Assembly (NCBI RefSeq): GCF_023074175.1 | Contig: NZ_JADPKS010000111.1 | Coordinates: forward strand, 24,065-88,064 | Reading direction: 5' to 3' | DNA length: 64,000 nt | DNA from: Bradyrhizobium sp. 139 | GTDB taxonomy: Bacteria; Pseudomonadota; Alphaproteobacteria; Rhizobiales; Xanthobacteraceae | Shown here: in pieces, positions 1-7,597 of the stretch | How positions within the stretch are numbered: position 1 is the stretch's first letter | Layout of the letters: every line of letters begins with the position of its first letter | The notes under the pieces: model-generated | Seen by the model: the letters and a program-made list of their open reading frames with translations, nothing else | Told to the model about the DNA's origin: nothing | Databases searched by the model: none | Position numbers and translations under genes: made by a program

Positions 1-188
1 CGGGCGTCGTTCGATCCCGGCCGGTCGAGAAAATCCAGCGCGGTGTTGATCTGTTCGAGTTGATGCTCAATCTTGTCGCGGTCCTCGACCGACGGCGCCT
101 GCTCGAGCTGTTCCACGAGGTTCTGCTTTCGTGACAGCAAGTTCTCTATGACTGTATTCACGGCTCCCCCATCGCCAGCGGCGAACAT
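1..188 (-). CDS. Hypothetical protein, N-terminal part only (gene runs off the window)
   Basis: The minus strand is open from an ATG at 188 to the window edge and gives a 62-residue N-terminus. The residues are mostly charged and polar, with heptad-like spacing (IENLLSRKQNLVEQLEQ, then EDRDKIEHQLEQINTALDFL). This suggests a short coiled-coil helical hairpin. A GTG at 161 (MNTVIENLL) is a plausible alternative start because the first nine residues look low-complexity. I do not recognise the family. Reading-frame openness and composition support a real gene, but the 3' part is missing. Confidence 0.5.
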   Translation of the reverse strand, partial: MFAAGDGGAVNTVIENLLSRKQNLVEQLEQAPSVEDRDKIEHQLEQINTALDFLDRPGSNDA

Positions 189-379
189 CGAGGCAATACC
201 AGACCCCGCACGTGAGCGTGCGCGCGCCGGGCTCGGCGCAAACCCTCCATCAGAATGTTCGCGGAGACGGATGGTTCCTGTATCCGGCCTGATCACGACG
301 CTCTGGGCACCCGCATTGCCGTTGGGGGAACCGCGATTCTTCACGGGCCCATCGGTTATATTCGCGGGCACGGAGTCCT

Positions 380-594
380 ATGCGTATCGACGTGGACACC
401 CAGATCATCGCCGCCGAAAAGCCCCTGATGGCCCATGTCCCCGCAAGCCGGCGCCGTTCCTGCCGATGAGCGGCGCCGAGATGGATGCGCTCGGCTGAGA
501 CGCCTGCGACATCGTGCTGGTGACGGGCGATGCCTATGTCGACCACCCGAGCTTCGGCATGGCGATCATCGGCCGCTTGCTCGAGGCGCAAGGC
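380..594 (+). pseudogene. Remnant of a YgiQ-type radical SAM protein (N-terminus only)
   Basis: An ATG at 380 opens MRIDVDTQIIAAEKPLMAH, then the frame shifts near 435. The next frame reads PRKPAPFLPMSGAEMDALG, a TGA at 496-498, then DACDIVLVTGDAYVDHPSFG and AIIGRLLEAQG. That matches the conserved start of the YgiQ/UPF0313 radical SAM family as I know it, where Trp (TGG) normally stands at the stop. All downstream sequence, including the CxxxCxxC cluster, is absent. So there is one frameshift, one nonsense codon and a 3' truncation at about 594. The remnant runs in frame into the HigB fragment downstream. Confidence 0.75.
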
Positions 595-672
595 GACAAA
601 ACGTCGAAAACAACCCCATGCACAGTAGCCGACATGAGCGGGATCAAGGGCTTAGGCGCGCATTGTGGAGAC

Positions 673-695
673 GTTGCCCCGTCGGGCAAAACAGG
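673..695. repeat. Short dispersed repeat, copy 1
   Basis: The sequence gttgc followed by cccgtcgggcaaaacagg recurs with one mismatch at 1318-1340 in the same orientation. The two copies bracket the higBA remnant. Confidence 0.6.
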
Positions 696-768
696 AGCGG
701 CGCAGTCGCCGTGGCAGGTTATCTCAAACGCTCCATGTTGCGCACATTTTTGGGCGCGCGATAACTAC

Positions 769-942
769 GCGACCGCCAGCATCATCTCGGCGGACCGTGT
801 TGTGTTCAACGTCAAAGGCAACGACTACCGGCTGGTCGCTGCCGTCGATTTCGAGAAGAGCATCGTGTGGATCAAATGGATCGGCACGCACCGGGACTAC
901 GACAAGATCGATGTAAGAGAGGTTCGACATGGCGGCGACTGA
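769..942 (+). pseudogene. 5'-truncated HigB-type mRNA interferase toxin
   Basis: The C-terminal half of a HigB toxin (RelE-superfamily, HigB_toxin type) is clear. It reads SIISADRVVFNVKGNDYRLV, then a strand ending IKWIGTHRDYDKIDV. The usual N-terminal half (about 45 residues) is missing. Upstream the frame is open back to 514 and encodes unrelated residues and the YgiQ remnant, so a 142-residue chimera could in principle be made. The stop at 940-942 overlaps the higA start at 929, a typical higBA arrangement. Toxicity is unlikely without the N-terminal half, but that is inference. Confidence 0.7.
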
Positions 943-1310
943 GATCAAGCCGATTCGGACGAAGCGGGGACTATGATGGTGCGCTCAAGGAAGTGGAGCG
1001 CCTCTGGGGCGCGAAGTCGGGTACACCTGAGGGTGACCGCCTGGACGTGCTCGCGACGCTGATCGATGCATATGAGACCGAGCACTATCGGATGGATCCG
1101 CCCGATCCCATCGAAGCCATTAAGTTTCGCATGGAGCAGCAAGGGCTGACGCGGCGGGACCTCGAAGAGATCGTTGGAACCCGGACCCGCATCGCCGAGG
1201 TTCTGAATCGAAAGCGCGGGTTGTCGATCACGATGATCCGCCGCCTTCACGAGCGTCTCGGCATTTCCGCAGACGTGCTGATCCGACCCAGCCGGAAAAA
1301 GGCGGCGTGA
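929..1310 (+). pseudogene. higA: HigA-type antitoxin with early frameshift
   Basis: ATG at 929 begins MAATEIKPIRT, as in HigA antitoxins, but this frame stops at a TGA 16 codons in. The +1-shifted frame carries the rest: DYDGALKEVERLWGAKSGTP, then an XRE-type helix-turn-helix (DPPDPIEAIKFRMEQQGLT, then EVLNRKRGLSITMIRRLHER) to a stop at 1308-1310. The shift lies at about 960-970, where an extra base is present relative to the expected Thr-Glu-Ala-Asp-Tyr coding sequence. In this family the antitoxin binds DNA and autoregulates higBA. Here both toxin and antitoxin are damaged, which fits a decaying locus. A sequencing error at this one base cannot be excluded. Confidence 0.75.
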
Positions 1311-1317
1311 CGAAATC

Positions 1318-1340
1318 GTTGACCCGTCGGGCAAAACAGG
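1318..1340. repeat. Short dispersed repeat, copy 2
   Basis: This is a direct repeat of 673-695 (gttga plus cccgtcgggcaaaacagg). It begins 8 bases after the higA stop. Confidence 0.6.
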
Positions 1341-1528
1341 CGCAGGATGGCAATATCGGGCTCATGAGATGGGCGAGCCCCTACCGCTCCTCGTCATCGA
1401 TATCCTCGAGTTTCACACCGCGTCCCGCGCGCAGGCTGTTCCGCGCCTGCTCAAAGCCGGACATCGCCAGTTCGCGCCTGCGAATCGGTAGAGGGCCAAC
1501 GGCGGAAATGGCTGCTATCGTGCGACTC

Positions 1529-2089
1529 ATGAAGCGCACTTCCAACTGGATAGCGACAACCGGCGGTCCTCACCTGCTGATTGCCGATGAACAGCTCCCA
1601 CATTGGCGGGGCATCGAAGAATGGCGAGATCATAGGGACCCGACTGACCAAAGCGACTATGCTCGTGCGTGTAGAATAACGACCTGGTTGGGATCAGTCC
1701 TCAGCAACGCAGGTAGCGCTGTTGCGCTATCCGGCGATGCGGGCGACGTGGCTTGGTACGCAGATGGTCAGGACGACAGAGGCTTTTTCGTTCAATGGCT
1801 TGGCGTCGATGACGAAAGACTTATAGAGCCTGCACTGCACGCGCCGCAGTTGCGGCAGAGCCTTGAGAGCGCGGACGCCGAACGGCTCGAATTTGAGACA
1901 GGTCCGTCCGGTGCAATGTGGTTGATAGATGCGTCGGATCGAGGTGAAGATCTGCGCAGCGGGCATCAGGCACTGGCGCTACGTCCAGGCGGCTATCTCG
2001 CCAAAGCCAACTATTACCGCTCTACTGGGCTGGCGATTATTGTTCGCGAAATCTGTTGGATCCGGTCGCTTTCGAGCAAAGTCAGTTGA
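1529..2089 (+). CDS. Immunity protein 21 (Imm21) family protein, orphan
   Basis: The 186-residue product has the Imm21 layout: an N-terminal Trp followed by TTGGPHLLIADEQLPHWRG, then SDYARACRITTWLG, then a long acidic domain with FFVQWLGVDDE and a GPSGAMWLIDA strand. Imm21 proteins neutralise polymorphic toxins delivered between bacteria. No toxin, secretion gene or other immunity gene is visible nearby, so this looks like an orphan defence gene. I chose ATG 1529 because the family similarity starts there; an in-frame ATG at 1508 adds seven residues. The frame stays open upstream to about 1307, but those residues look non-coding. Family membership comes from memory of the motifs. Confidence 0.65.
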   Translation: MKRTSNWIATTGGPHLLIADEQLPHWRGIEEWRDHRDPTDQSDYARACRITTWLGSVLSNAGSAVALSGDAGDVAWYADGQDDRGFFVQWLGVDDERLIEPALHAPQLRQSLESADAERLEFETGPSGAMWLIDASDRGEDLRSGHQALALRPGGYLAKANYYRSTGLAIIVREICWIRSLSSKVS

Positions 2090-2263
2090 GGGTCAGACGC
2101 GCGGTCGGAAGTGACGTGAGCCTCAGCATTTTGGTCCACGGGGGAGCATCACCGACGTTAACCCTGTCGGCAAATGATTCGCCGCAGGTCGGCAGCCGCC
2201 GGCAAAGTTGCCTTATTCGCGCGGAGAATTTTCAGCGGCACTAACTGAGGTTAGAGGCGCATT

Positions 2264-2737
2264 ATGCTGAGAATGGCGTTGTTGGGCCTCCTCATCCTGT
2301 TGAGTGTAGGAGTGCTGTCGGCAATGGAGCTGAGCGCTCCACCGCGTCGCGCAGTCGCGATCGTCCAGCCGTCTGCGGAGCAGAGCGCAAGCAGCTCTGC
2401 TTCGCATGACGCGTTGGCGAAGGCCGATCGCCTCGAGGTCGCCGCTGTGAGCAGCGCGATGCCGACACAGGCTGCTTCCGCCGAAATTCACGCTGGTCCG
2501 CAAGACATCAAGGTCGGTTCGTCCGCGCCGGAACCGGTCGTCCGTCATCGGCACAATCCGAAGACGATCGCGACCGCCGAACGTCCCAAGCCGAAGCCAA
2601 CCGATATCAAGGCAACCGTCGTCAAGCGAACGGACAATTTTCAGCGTGCAAAGGCCGCCAGCGCGACCGAGCCCTGTCGGCTCAAGGCGTTCGGCGGCTT
2701 GCTCAAGGCTTTGAATTTGACCGGCTGCGAAATCTGA
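2264..2737 (+). CDS. Small exported hypothetical protein
   Basis: The 157-residue product starts with a signal-like segment (MLRMALLGLLILLSVGVLS). A long Ala/Ser/Pro/Lys-rich, probably disordered region follows, then a short C-terminal part with two Cys (EPCRLKAFGGLLKALNLTGC) that could form a disulfide. This resembles exported proteins of unknown function that are common in Bradyrhizobium. The ATG follows a gaggttagag stretch that could serve as a ribosome binding site. No function can be assigned. The gene stands alone between the Imm21 gene and the flavin oxidoreductase. Confidence 0.65.
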   Translation: MLRMALLGLLILLSVGVLSAMELSAPPRRAVAIVQPSAEQSASSSASHDALAKADRLEVAAVSSAMPTQAASAEIHAGPQDIKVGSSAPEPVVRHRHNPKTIATAERPKPKPTDIKATVVKRTDNFQRAKAASATEPCRLKAFGGLLKALNLTGCEI

Positions 2738-2846
2738 GGATTCCACGAGCAGTTCAAGCCCGAGCCTGCTTCCTCCGAGAGGCGCGGCATACCCTGCCGC
2801 CATCTTTCCCTCGGCCGACGTCTCGCAAACTCTTCCGATCATCCAT

Positions 2847-3881
2847 ATGTTGCCCCTCATGAAAAAGATCGGATTCCTCTCCTTCGGGCACTGGACGCCC
2901 TCGCCGCAGTCGCAGACCCGCTCGGCGGCGGACACGCTGCTGCAATCCATCGAGCTCGCCGTTGCAGCGGAAGAGCTCGGCGCGGACGGCGCCTATTTCC
3001 GCGTGCATCATTTCGCGCGTCAGCTCGCCTCGCCCTTTCCACTGCTGGCCGCGGTCGGCGCCAGGACCAACAAGATCGAGATCGGCACCGCCGTGATCGA
3101 CATGCGCTACGAGAACCCGCTTTACATGGTGGAGGATGCGGGCTCTGCCGATCTCATCGCCGGCGGGCGGCTGCAGCTCGGCATCAGCCGCGGCTCGCCC
3201 GAGCAGGTGATCGATGGCTGGCGCTATTTCGGCTACCAACCGGCCGAAGGCCAGAGCGACGCCGACATGGGCCGGAGCCACGCGGAGGTGTTTCTGGACC
3301 TGCTGCGTGGCGAAGGTTTTGCAGAGCCCAATCCGCAGCCGATGTTTCCAAATCCGCCAGGGCGCTTGCGCCTGGAGCCGCATGCGCAAGGCCTGCGCGA
3401 GCGGATCTGGTGGGGTGCCGGCTCGAACGCCACGGCGGTGTGGGCGGCGCAGCTCGGCATGAATTTGCAAAGCTCGACCCTGAAGAACGACGAGACCGGC
3501 GAGGCCTTCCATGTGCAGCAGGCCGCCCAGATCCGCACTTATCGTGCAGCCTGGAAAGAGGCCGGCCACCCCCGCGAGCCCCGCGTGTCCGTCAGCCGCA
3601 GCATCTTCGCGCTGATGAATGATCGCGACCGCGCCTATTTCGGCGGCGAACGCGGAGGCGAAGACCAGATCGGCTTCATCGATCCGCGCACCCGCGCGAT
3701 CTTCGGCCGGAGCTATGCGGCGGAGCCGGATGCGCTGATCGAGCAGCTCCGGCGGGACGAGGCGATCGCCGAGGCGGACACGTTGCTGTTGACCGTGCCG
3801 AACCAGTTGGGCGTGGCTTATTGCGCGCATGCGATCGAGGCGATCTTGACTCATGTCGCGCCTGCGCTGGGGTGGCGCTGA
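2847..3881 (+). CDS. LLM-class (bacterial luciferase-like) flavin-dependent oxidoreductase
   Basis: The 344-residue protein fits the luciferase-like monooxygenase TIM barrel. An N-terminal strand (KKIGFLSFGHWTP) leads to an AEELGADGAYFRVHH segment, IEIGTAVIDMRYENPLYMVE, and the typical RLQLGISRGSPEQV. A C-terminal helix with an ADTLLLTVPNQLG-type strand closes the barrel. Such enzymes use FMNH2 from a partner reductase to oxidise or reduce small organics; the substrate is unknown. ATG 2847 (MLPLMKK) and ATG 2859 (MKKIGF) are both possible starts, and neither has a strong ribosome site. No reductase gene is adjacent. Confidence 0.85.
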   Translation: MLPLMKKIGFLSFGHWTPSPQSQTRSAADTLLQSIELAVAAEELGADGAYFRVHHFARQLASPFPLLAAVGARTNKIEIGTAVIDMRYENPLYMVEDAGSADLIAGGRLQLGISRGSPEQVIDGWRYFGYQPAEGQSDADMGRSHAEVFLDLLRGEGFAEPNPQPMFPNPPGRLRLEPHAQGLRERIWWGAGSNATAVWAAQLGMNLQSSTLKNDETGEAFHVQQAAQIRTYRAAWKEAGHPREPRVSVSRSIFALMNDRDRAYFGGERGGEDQIGFIDPRTRAIFGRSYAAEPDALIEQLRRDEAIAEADTLLLTVPNQLGVAYCAHAIEAILTHVAPALGWR

Positions 3882-4211
3882 GGCGAACGGCGAGATGCAC
3901 CCGCCATACGCCGGGTTCACCCCGTCTTCGTCCCCGTGATGACGGCGAGCGCCTCGACGAAGCGGTCGAGATCGGACTCCTCGGTGCGCCGGGTTGAGCC
4001 GGGTTGAGCCGGTTTGGGCGCTCACCTCGGGCGCCGAAACACTTCAGACCCACCGGCAAACGAGATCAGCCACATGGATGTGCTCGATCGAATGAACTGT
4101 TATCGTTGGATTGCGACCAATAGCCTATAGCCGGCATGATGCCGGGGGAAGTTCTTACTGATCTCATCGACGATGTCGTTCGAACGATTGCTTGAAGATT
4201 GAAGGGCGTCA
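3882..4211. other. Intergenic stretch of 330 bases with a possible gene-end remnant
   Basis: No complete gene is visible. On the minus strand, about 3990 down to the stop at 3919-3917 reads RTEESDLDRFVEALAVITG, then TKTG and stop. That looks like the C-terminal helix of a larger enzyme, but upstream continuity is lost. A tandem gggttgagcc duplication lies at about 3990-4012. The segment may be the tail of a deleted gene. No RNA or operator signal is apparent. Confidence 0.3.
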
Positions 4212-4388
4212 ATGCGCGTAGACGCTTCAAAGCTCAGGATGCTCAGTGTCGCCATTTGGATCCTGCTGCTGCCTTGCCTGTTCTACACTTTGTATCGCAA
4301 CTACCGATCGCTCGACGCGTGTCGATTCCAGCAGATCGAGTTGGAGACCCTCGATGCCAGGGTTCGGGAGCAGGGAAATAGCGGATGA
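4212..4388 (+). CDS. Very small single-pass membrane protein, first of a pair
   Basis: ATG 4212 encodes 58 residues: MRVDASKLRMLSVAIWILLL, then PCLFYTLYRNYRSLDACRF and a charged tail. One transmembrane helix is predicted at about residues 10-26, followed by a YxNYxSxDAC-type motif just outside the membrane. The stop overlaps the start of the next gene (ATGA at 4385-4388), which implies translational coupling. The neighbour has the same layout, so the two look like diverged duplicates. I do not recognise the family. The overlap and shared motif are the main support that this short frame is real. Confidence 0.55.
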   Translation: MRVDASKLRMLSVAIWILLLPCLFYTLYRNYRSLDACRFQQIELETLDARVREQGNSG

Positions 4389-4588
4389 GCAATATCGCGA
4401 ACGCAGCTCCAAACAACATGAGGTATCGCCTCTTTATGGGTGCGGTTGGTGTCCTAATGTTGGGCTGGACGATCGCTTACGGGTACGCGAACTATCAAAG
4501 TGACGCATGCCTGAAGAGCGCCAATACCCGTGTCGAGAGCATCAGGACGCACATGGCGCCCGGGACCACAGCGAAACAAGAAAGATAA
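4385..4588 (+). CDS. Very small single-pass membrane protein, second of a pair
   Basis: The 67-residue product has a polar N-terminus, one transmembrane segment at about residues 14-33 (YRLFMGAVGVLMLGWTIAYG) and then YANYQSDACLKSANTR. That closely echoes the NYRSLDAC motif of the upstream 58-residue protein. Both keep a Cys after the membrane segment, which could pair between the two proteins. The gene starts inside the upstream stop codon (ATGA). Function is unknown; a heterodimeric membrane pair is inference. Confidence 0.55.
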   Translation: MSNIANAAPNNMRYRLFMGAVGVLMLGWTIAYGYANYQSDACLKSANTRVESIRTHMAPGTTAKQER

Positions 4589-4792
4589 GCCGAGAAGATT
4601 GCCCGGCCCGCCCGGCTACACTTCTGTCATCGCCCCATCTAGCGTCATTGCGCCTGTTTGCGTGTGAAGCAGATTACAGGCGATGGTGCGTGCTGCGCCT
4701 CAGGCACAAGGCGTACATGCTTTGAACCTTGCCAGGCGTAGCGCACCACGCCCTTGCCGGCATGGCTGCGGGACTGCCGGAGTGACGGAAGC

Positions 4793-6361
4793 TCAGGTCG
4801 CGGGCTGATAGCGCGTGAGCGACTGGGGCTCCGCATCGCGGTTGACGACCGCCTGCATCCTGATCCGGCTTCCGATCACCAACCCGGTGAGCGAGAGCAT
4901 GAGCCCCAGCGCCGGCGGCGCGAACAGGGCCTCTTCCTGAAACAGGCCGTTGAGCAGCACCACCATCACGCCGAAGCCTGCGAGGCCCTGCGTCAGATAT
5001 CCGGATGACGCATAGAGGCGCCAGGCCTTGAGGGCCATCGCGAAATAAAAGCCGAGCGGCACGAGGGCGGCGACGCCCATCTGGTACAGCAGCACGCCGA
5101 TCGCGCTCTCGACCGCGCCATCGATCGTTCCGGCCTGCTGCGCGGCGCTCCAGTCGATCGAGAAATAGCTGTCCGACAGGTTTCCGCCGATGCCGAGACC
5201 GCGGCCAAGCGGCTTCTCGAAAAATCCGTTCAAGCCGCCCATGAGGCCGATGACGTGATAGTCGCCGATCTGCAAGCCAACACGGATCGCGGCAATTGCA
5301 AACACGATCAAGGCCACGAAGCCAAGCAATAGCGTCACCACAGCGCCGAGCAGTCGGGTCGACGCCCAGGCTGCGGCCACGAACACCACCACGATGAGCG
5401 CTCCCTTCACGCTGCAAACGATCAGGAGAGGCAGCGCAACGAGAGCCAGGAACGGACGCCCCACCGAAAACAGAAACAGCCCAAAAAAAGCGATCCCGTA
5501 CGCGAAGCTGATCGGGTGCATATTCGGTCCGTGGATGCGAAGGATCTTCGACAGCCCGAACCCTTCGAGCAGGGGCGTATTGAGAAAGTCGAAGCTGAAA
5601 CGATCCTTCAGATCGACCGGCACGTTGCCGGTCGCGCGCATCTCGGCTTCCCAGACGCCAGAACGGGTCGCCTTGAGCTCGTCGAAACCCCAGAACGTGT
5701 AGCCATTCGTGATGGCCAGCCAGAAATCCCGGAACGCAAACTCGATGTATCCGCACAGAATCAGAATAGCCCCAAGCGTCACCAGGAACGGCGTGGCGCG
5801 GACCTCATAGGTCGCGGCCGTCAGCAGCGAGAGCTGAAACAGGAACAGCGGCAGCACGATATTGCGCAAATAGACCGTTGCCGCCTGGCCATCCTGGACG
5901 AAGCCGATCGCGAAATACAACGACACCACGGCGAGGGTCACGACACCCCAGCGCATGATCTGATTCACTTCGGCCGACCGGTTCCTCTGGCCGAACACGT
6001 GCAGTCCAAATGTCGTCAGCCACATCACGGAGCAGACGAGGAAATTATAGCCCTTGATGAAGTCCAGATCGGACGGGACCGAAATGAGAGGCGACAGGAT
6101 CGAGACGAACAGGTTCTGGAAGAACAGGACGAAGATCGCGATGGGCGGCGCGTAGGTCGGAACCGCAAGGACGACGGCGATGCCGATGAGGATCTCGACG
6201 ACAATGGCCAGAACCGGACTGGCCACGTGCAGGACCGGAGCAAAGGCGATCGACGCGACGGCAATGCAGATCGTCGGGATCAGCTCGCGCAAGGGCGAAG
6301 GCGATGGCCCGAAAATGCCGGCCTGTACGGCCTGATACTGCGGTGCGTACCCACCACTCAT
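4793..6361 (-). CDS. Polytopic membrane protein, Wzy/O-antigen-polymerase-like
   Basis: The 522-residue protein has about a dozen hydrophobic helices and a large soluble loop near residues 215-280, the usual plan of Wzy/ExoQ-like polysaccharide polymerases and O-antigen ligases. The loop includes RIHGPNMHPISFAYG, a position where these families carry functional His and Arg residues. Such proteins join repeat units on the periplasmic side of the inner membrane. It is the last gene of a leftward cluster, 81 bases after the GH5 gene and behind a co-polymerase, and that context supports a role in exopolysaccharide synthesis. Its sequence is too diverged for me to say whether it is polymerase or ligase. 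Confidence 0.7.
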   Translation of the reverse strand: MSGGYAPQYQAVQAGIFGPSPSPLRELIPTICIAVASIAFAPVLHVASPVLAIVVEILIGIAVVLAVPTYAPPIAIFVLFFQNLFVSILSPLISVPSDLDFIKGYNFLVCSVMWLTTFGLHVFGQRNRSAEVNQIMRWGVVTLAVVSLYFAIGFVQDGQAATVYLRNIVLPLFLFQLSLLTAATYEVRATPFLVTLGAILILCGYIEFAFRDFWLAITNGYTFWGFDELKATRSGVWEAEMRATGNVPVDLKDRFSFDFLNTPLLEGFGLSKILRIHGPNMHPISFAYGIAFFGLFLFSVGRPFLALVALPLLIVCSVKGALIVVVFVAAAWASTRLLGAVVTLLLGFVALIVFAIAAIRVGLQIGDYHVIGLMGGLNGFFEKPLGRGLGIGGNLSDSYFSIDWSAAQQAGTIDGAVESAIGVLLYQMGVAALVPLGFYFAMALKAWRLYASSGYLTQGLAGFGVMVVLLNGLFQEEALFAPPALGLMLSLTGLVIGSRIRMQAVVNRDAEPQSLTRYQPAT

Positions 6362-6442
6362 AAATCGTCCTTTGGCCTCGCGCGGGTCACGATAGCGGCG
6401 GGATGTGTAAGGATTCGTTAACGATAGCGCAGTGGCGCGAGG

Positions 6443-7597
6443 TCAGCGCCTGCCCGGCCTGGTTGCGCCCAGTAGCGCCCGCATCACGTCGGGATCGGGC
6501 CTGCCCGTGCTGCTGTCGAGAAGGCCGAATCCCTGCGCCAGCTCCCAATTCGCCCAGCCCCAGCAATGCTCCCTGGCATAAGAGGTCACCGACGACAGCC
6601 AGCGCAACCGGCTGTCCCGGGGCGCGCCGGCTTTCAACACGCCAAACTCGTTGACGATAATCGGCCGCGAGAACTGCTGCTGCCACGCGACGGCGGGCTC
6701 AAGCCAGCGATCGACGCCCGGCTTGTCCTTGGCCGCGGCAATCGCCGTGTCGAGCATGCCGAGCGCCTTCGTTGCATTCCTGTCCCGCAAATCCTGGCGG
6801 AGCGCCTGAACGGCGGGATCGCCGGCATTGATCGGGTAAGGCAGCCCTGTGATGTCGTGAAGCGGATCCTGCTCATCCCAGTGGGCTTGATGGGTGAACA
6901 CCATGGGATCATAAACGTGGATCGCATAGACGACGTTCGGATCCGGCAACGGGCGGAATCGTGGCAGCGAATCCGCGCGCTGCCAGTTGACCGGACCGAC
7001 AATCAGGGTGGTGGCGGGAAGCAATTGGCGAACGAAGGCGGCGAGCGCTTCGGCCTCCCTTTGCCACCTGCCGGCCTCGACATCGGGCTCATTGAGCAGC
7101 TCGGCGAAGACGCGATCGGCCGGATAGGGCCGGATGATCCGGGCAAGACTGCTCCATGCGTCCTCCATCTCGCGCAGCGATGCGTCAGGATCGTCCTTGT
7201 GCAGGCGATTGAAACGTTCGCCGGGATGAAGATCGACTGATATGGCGTAGCCGAGCGAGATGAGCTGCTTCAACGCCTTGTCGAGCGCCCGCAGCGTCTG
7301 GTCGCGTTCCGCCTGGGAGGCGAAACGAAGCATCACGCGCTCGGCGGGCACCGGCAACCGGACATGGCTCATTCCCGCCTTGCGAAGCTGCTGCAGCAAC
7401 TCCCGGCTTGGCGGCGTGGACGCCTGACCGTTGATCCAGCCATCGGCGTTGAAGCCGCGCGACAGTGCGGCAAGCCTCTCCGGCGCGACCGTCTGCGGCA
7501 AAGCCACACAGGTGTCAGCCTGTGCCGGCGGGCCAAATGACATCGACAGGACCATCGCCGCGACGAAAAGACAGCCGCGCGGCGCTGCCCTTGTCAA
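6443..7597 (-). CDS. Secreted glycoside hydrolase family 5 (cellulase-like)
   Basis: The 384-residue protein has a signal peptide ending near AQADTC (about residue 28) and the GH5 (beta/alpha)8 motifs. These are HVRLPV near residue 80, the acid/base Glu170 in LLNEP, IHVYDP near 227, and the nucleophile Glu317 in IVNEFG. It should cut beta-1,4-type glucan or a related polymer in the periplasm or outside the cell. The start is TTG at 7597, overlapping the co-polymerase stop (TTGA), so translation is coupled. Paired with a polymerase and co-polymerase, it probably trims or releases the polysaccharide made by this operon, as glycanases do in other exopolysaccharide clusters. The true substrate is unknown. 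Confidence 0.85.
   Translation of the reverse strand: MTRAAPRGCLFVAAMVLSMSFGPPAQADTCVALPQTVAPERLAALSRGFNADGWINGQASTPPSRELLQQLRKAGMSHVRLPVPAERVMLRFASQAERDQTLRALDKALKQLISLGYAISVDLHPGERFNRLHKDDPDASLREMEDAWSSLARIIRPYPADRVFAELLNEPDVEAGRWQREAEALAAFVRQLLPATTLIVGPVNWQRADSLPRFRPLPDPNVVYAIHVYDPMVFTHQAHWDEQDPLHDITGLPYPINAGDPAVQALRQDLRDRNATKALGMLDTAIAAAKDKPGVDRWLEPAVAWQQQFSRPIIVNEFGVLKAGAPRDSRLRWLSSVTSYAREHCWGWANWELAQGFGLLDSSTGRPDPDVMRALLGATRPGRR

Noticed and set aside
3917..3995. Minus-strand fragment with an RTEESDLDRF-type segment, possible aminotransferase C-terminus
   Set aside because: Only about 25 residues, no upstream continuity and no diagnostic motif, so it is recorded as intergenic.
2754..4025. 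Long open frame on the minus strand opposite the LLM oxidoreductase
   Set aside because: It is antisense to a well-supported enzyme gene, is Arg/His-rich and has no family motif. High GC content produces such frames.
5516..6421. Long plus-strand open frame opposite the Wzy-like gene
   Set aside because: Charged, repetitive composition typical of an antisense shadow of a membrane protein.
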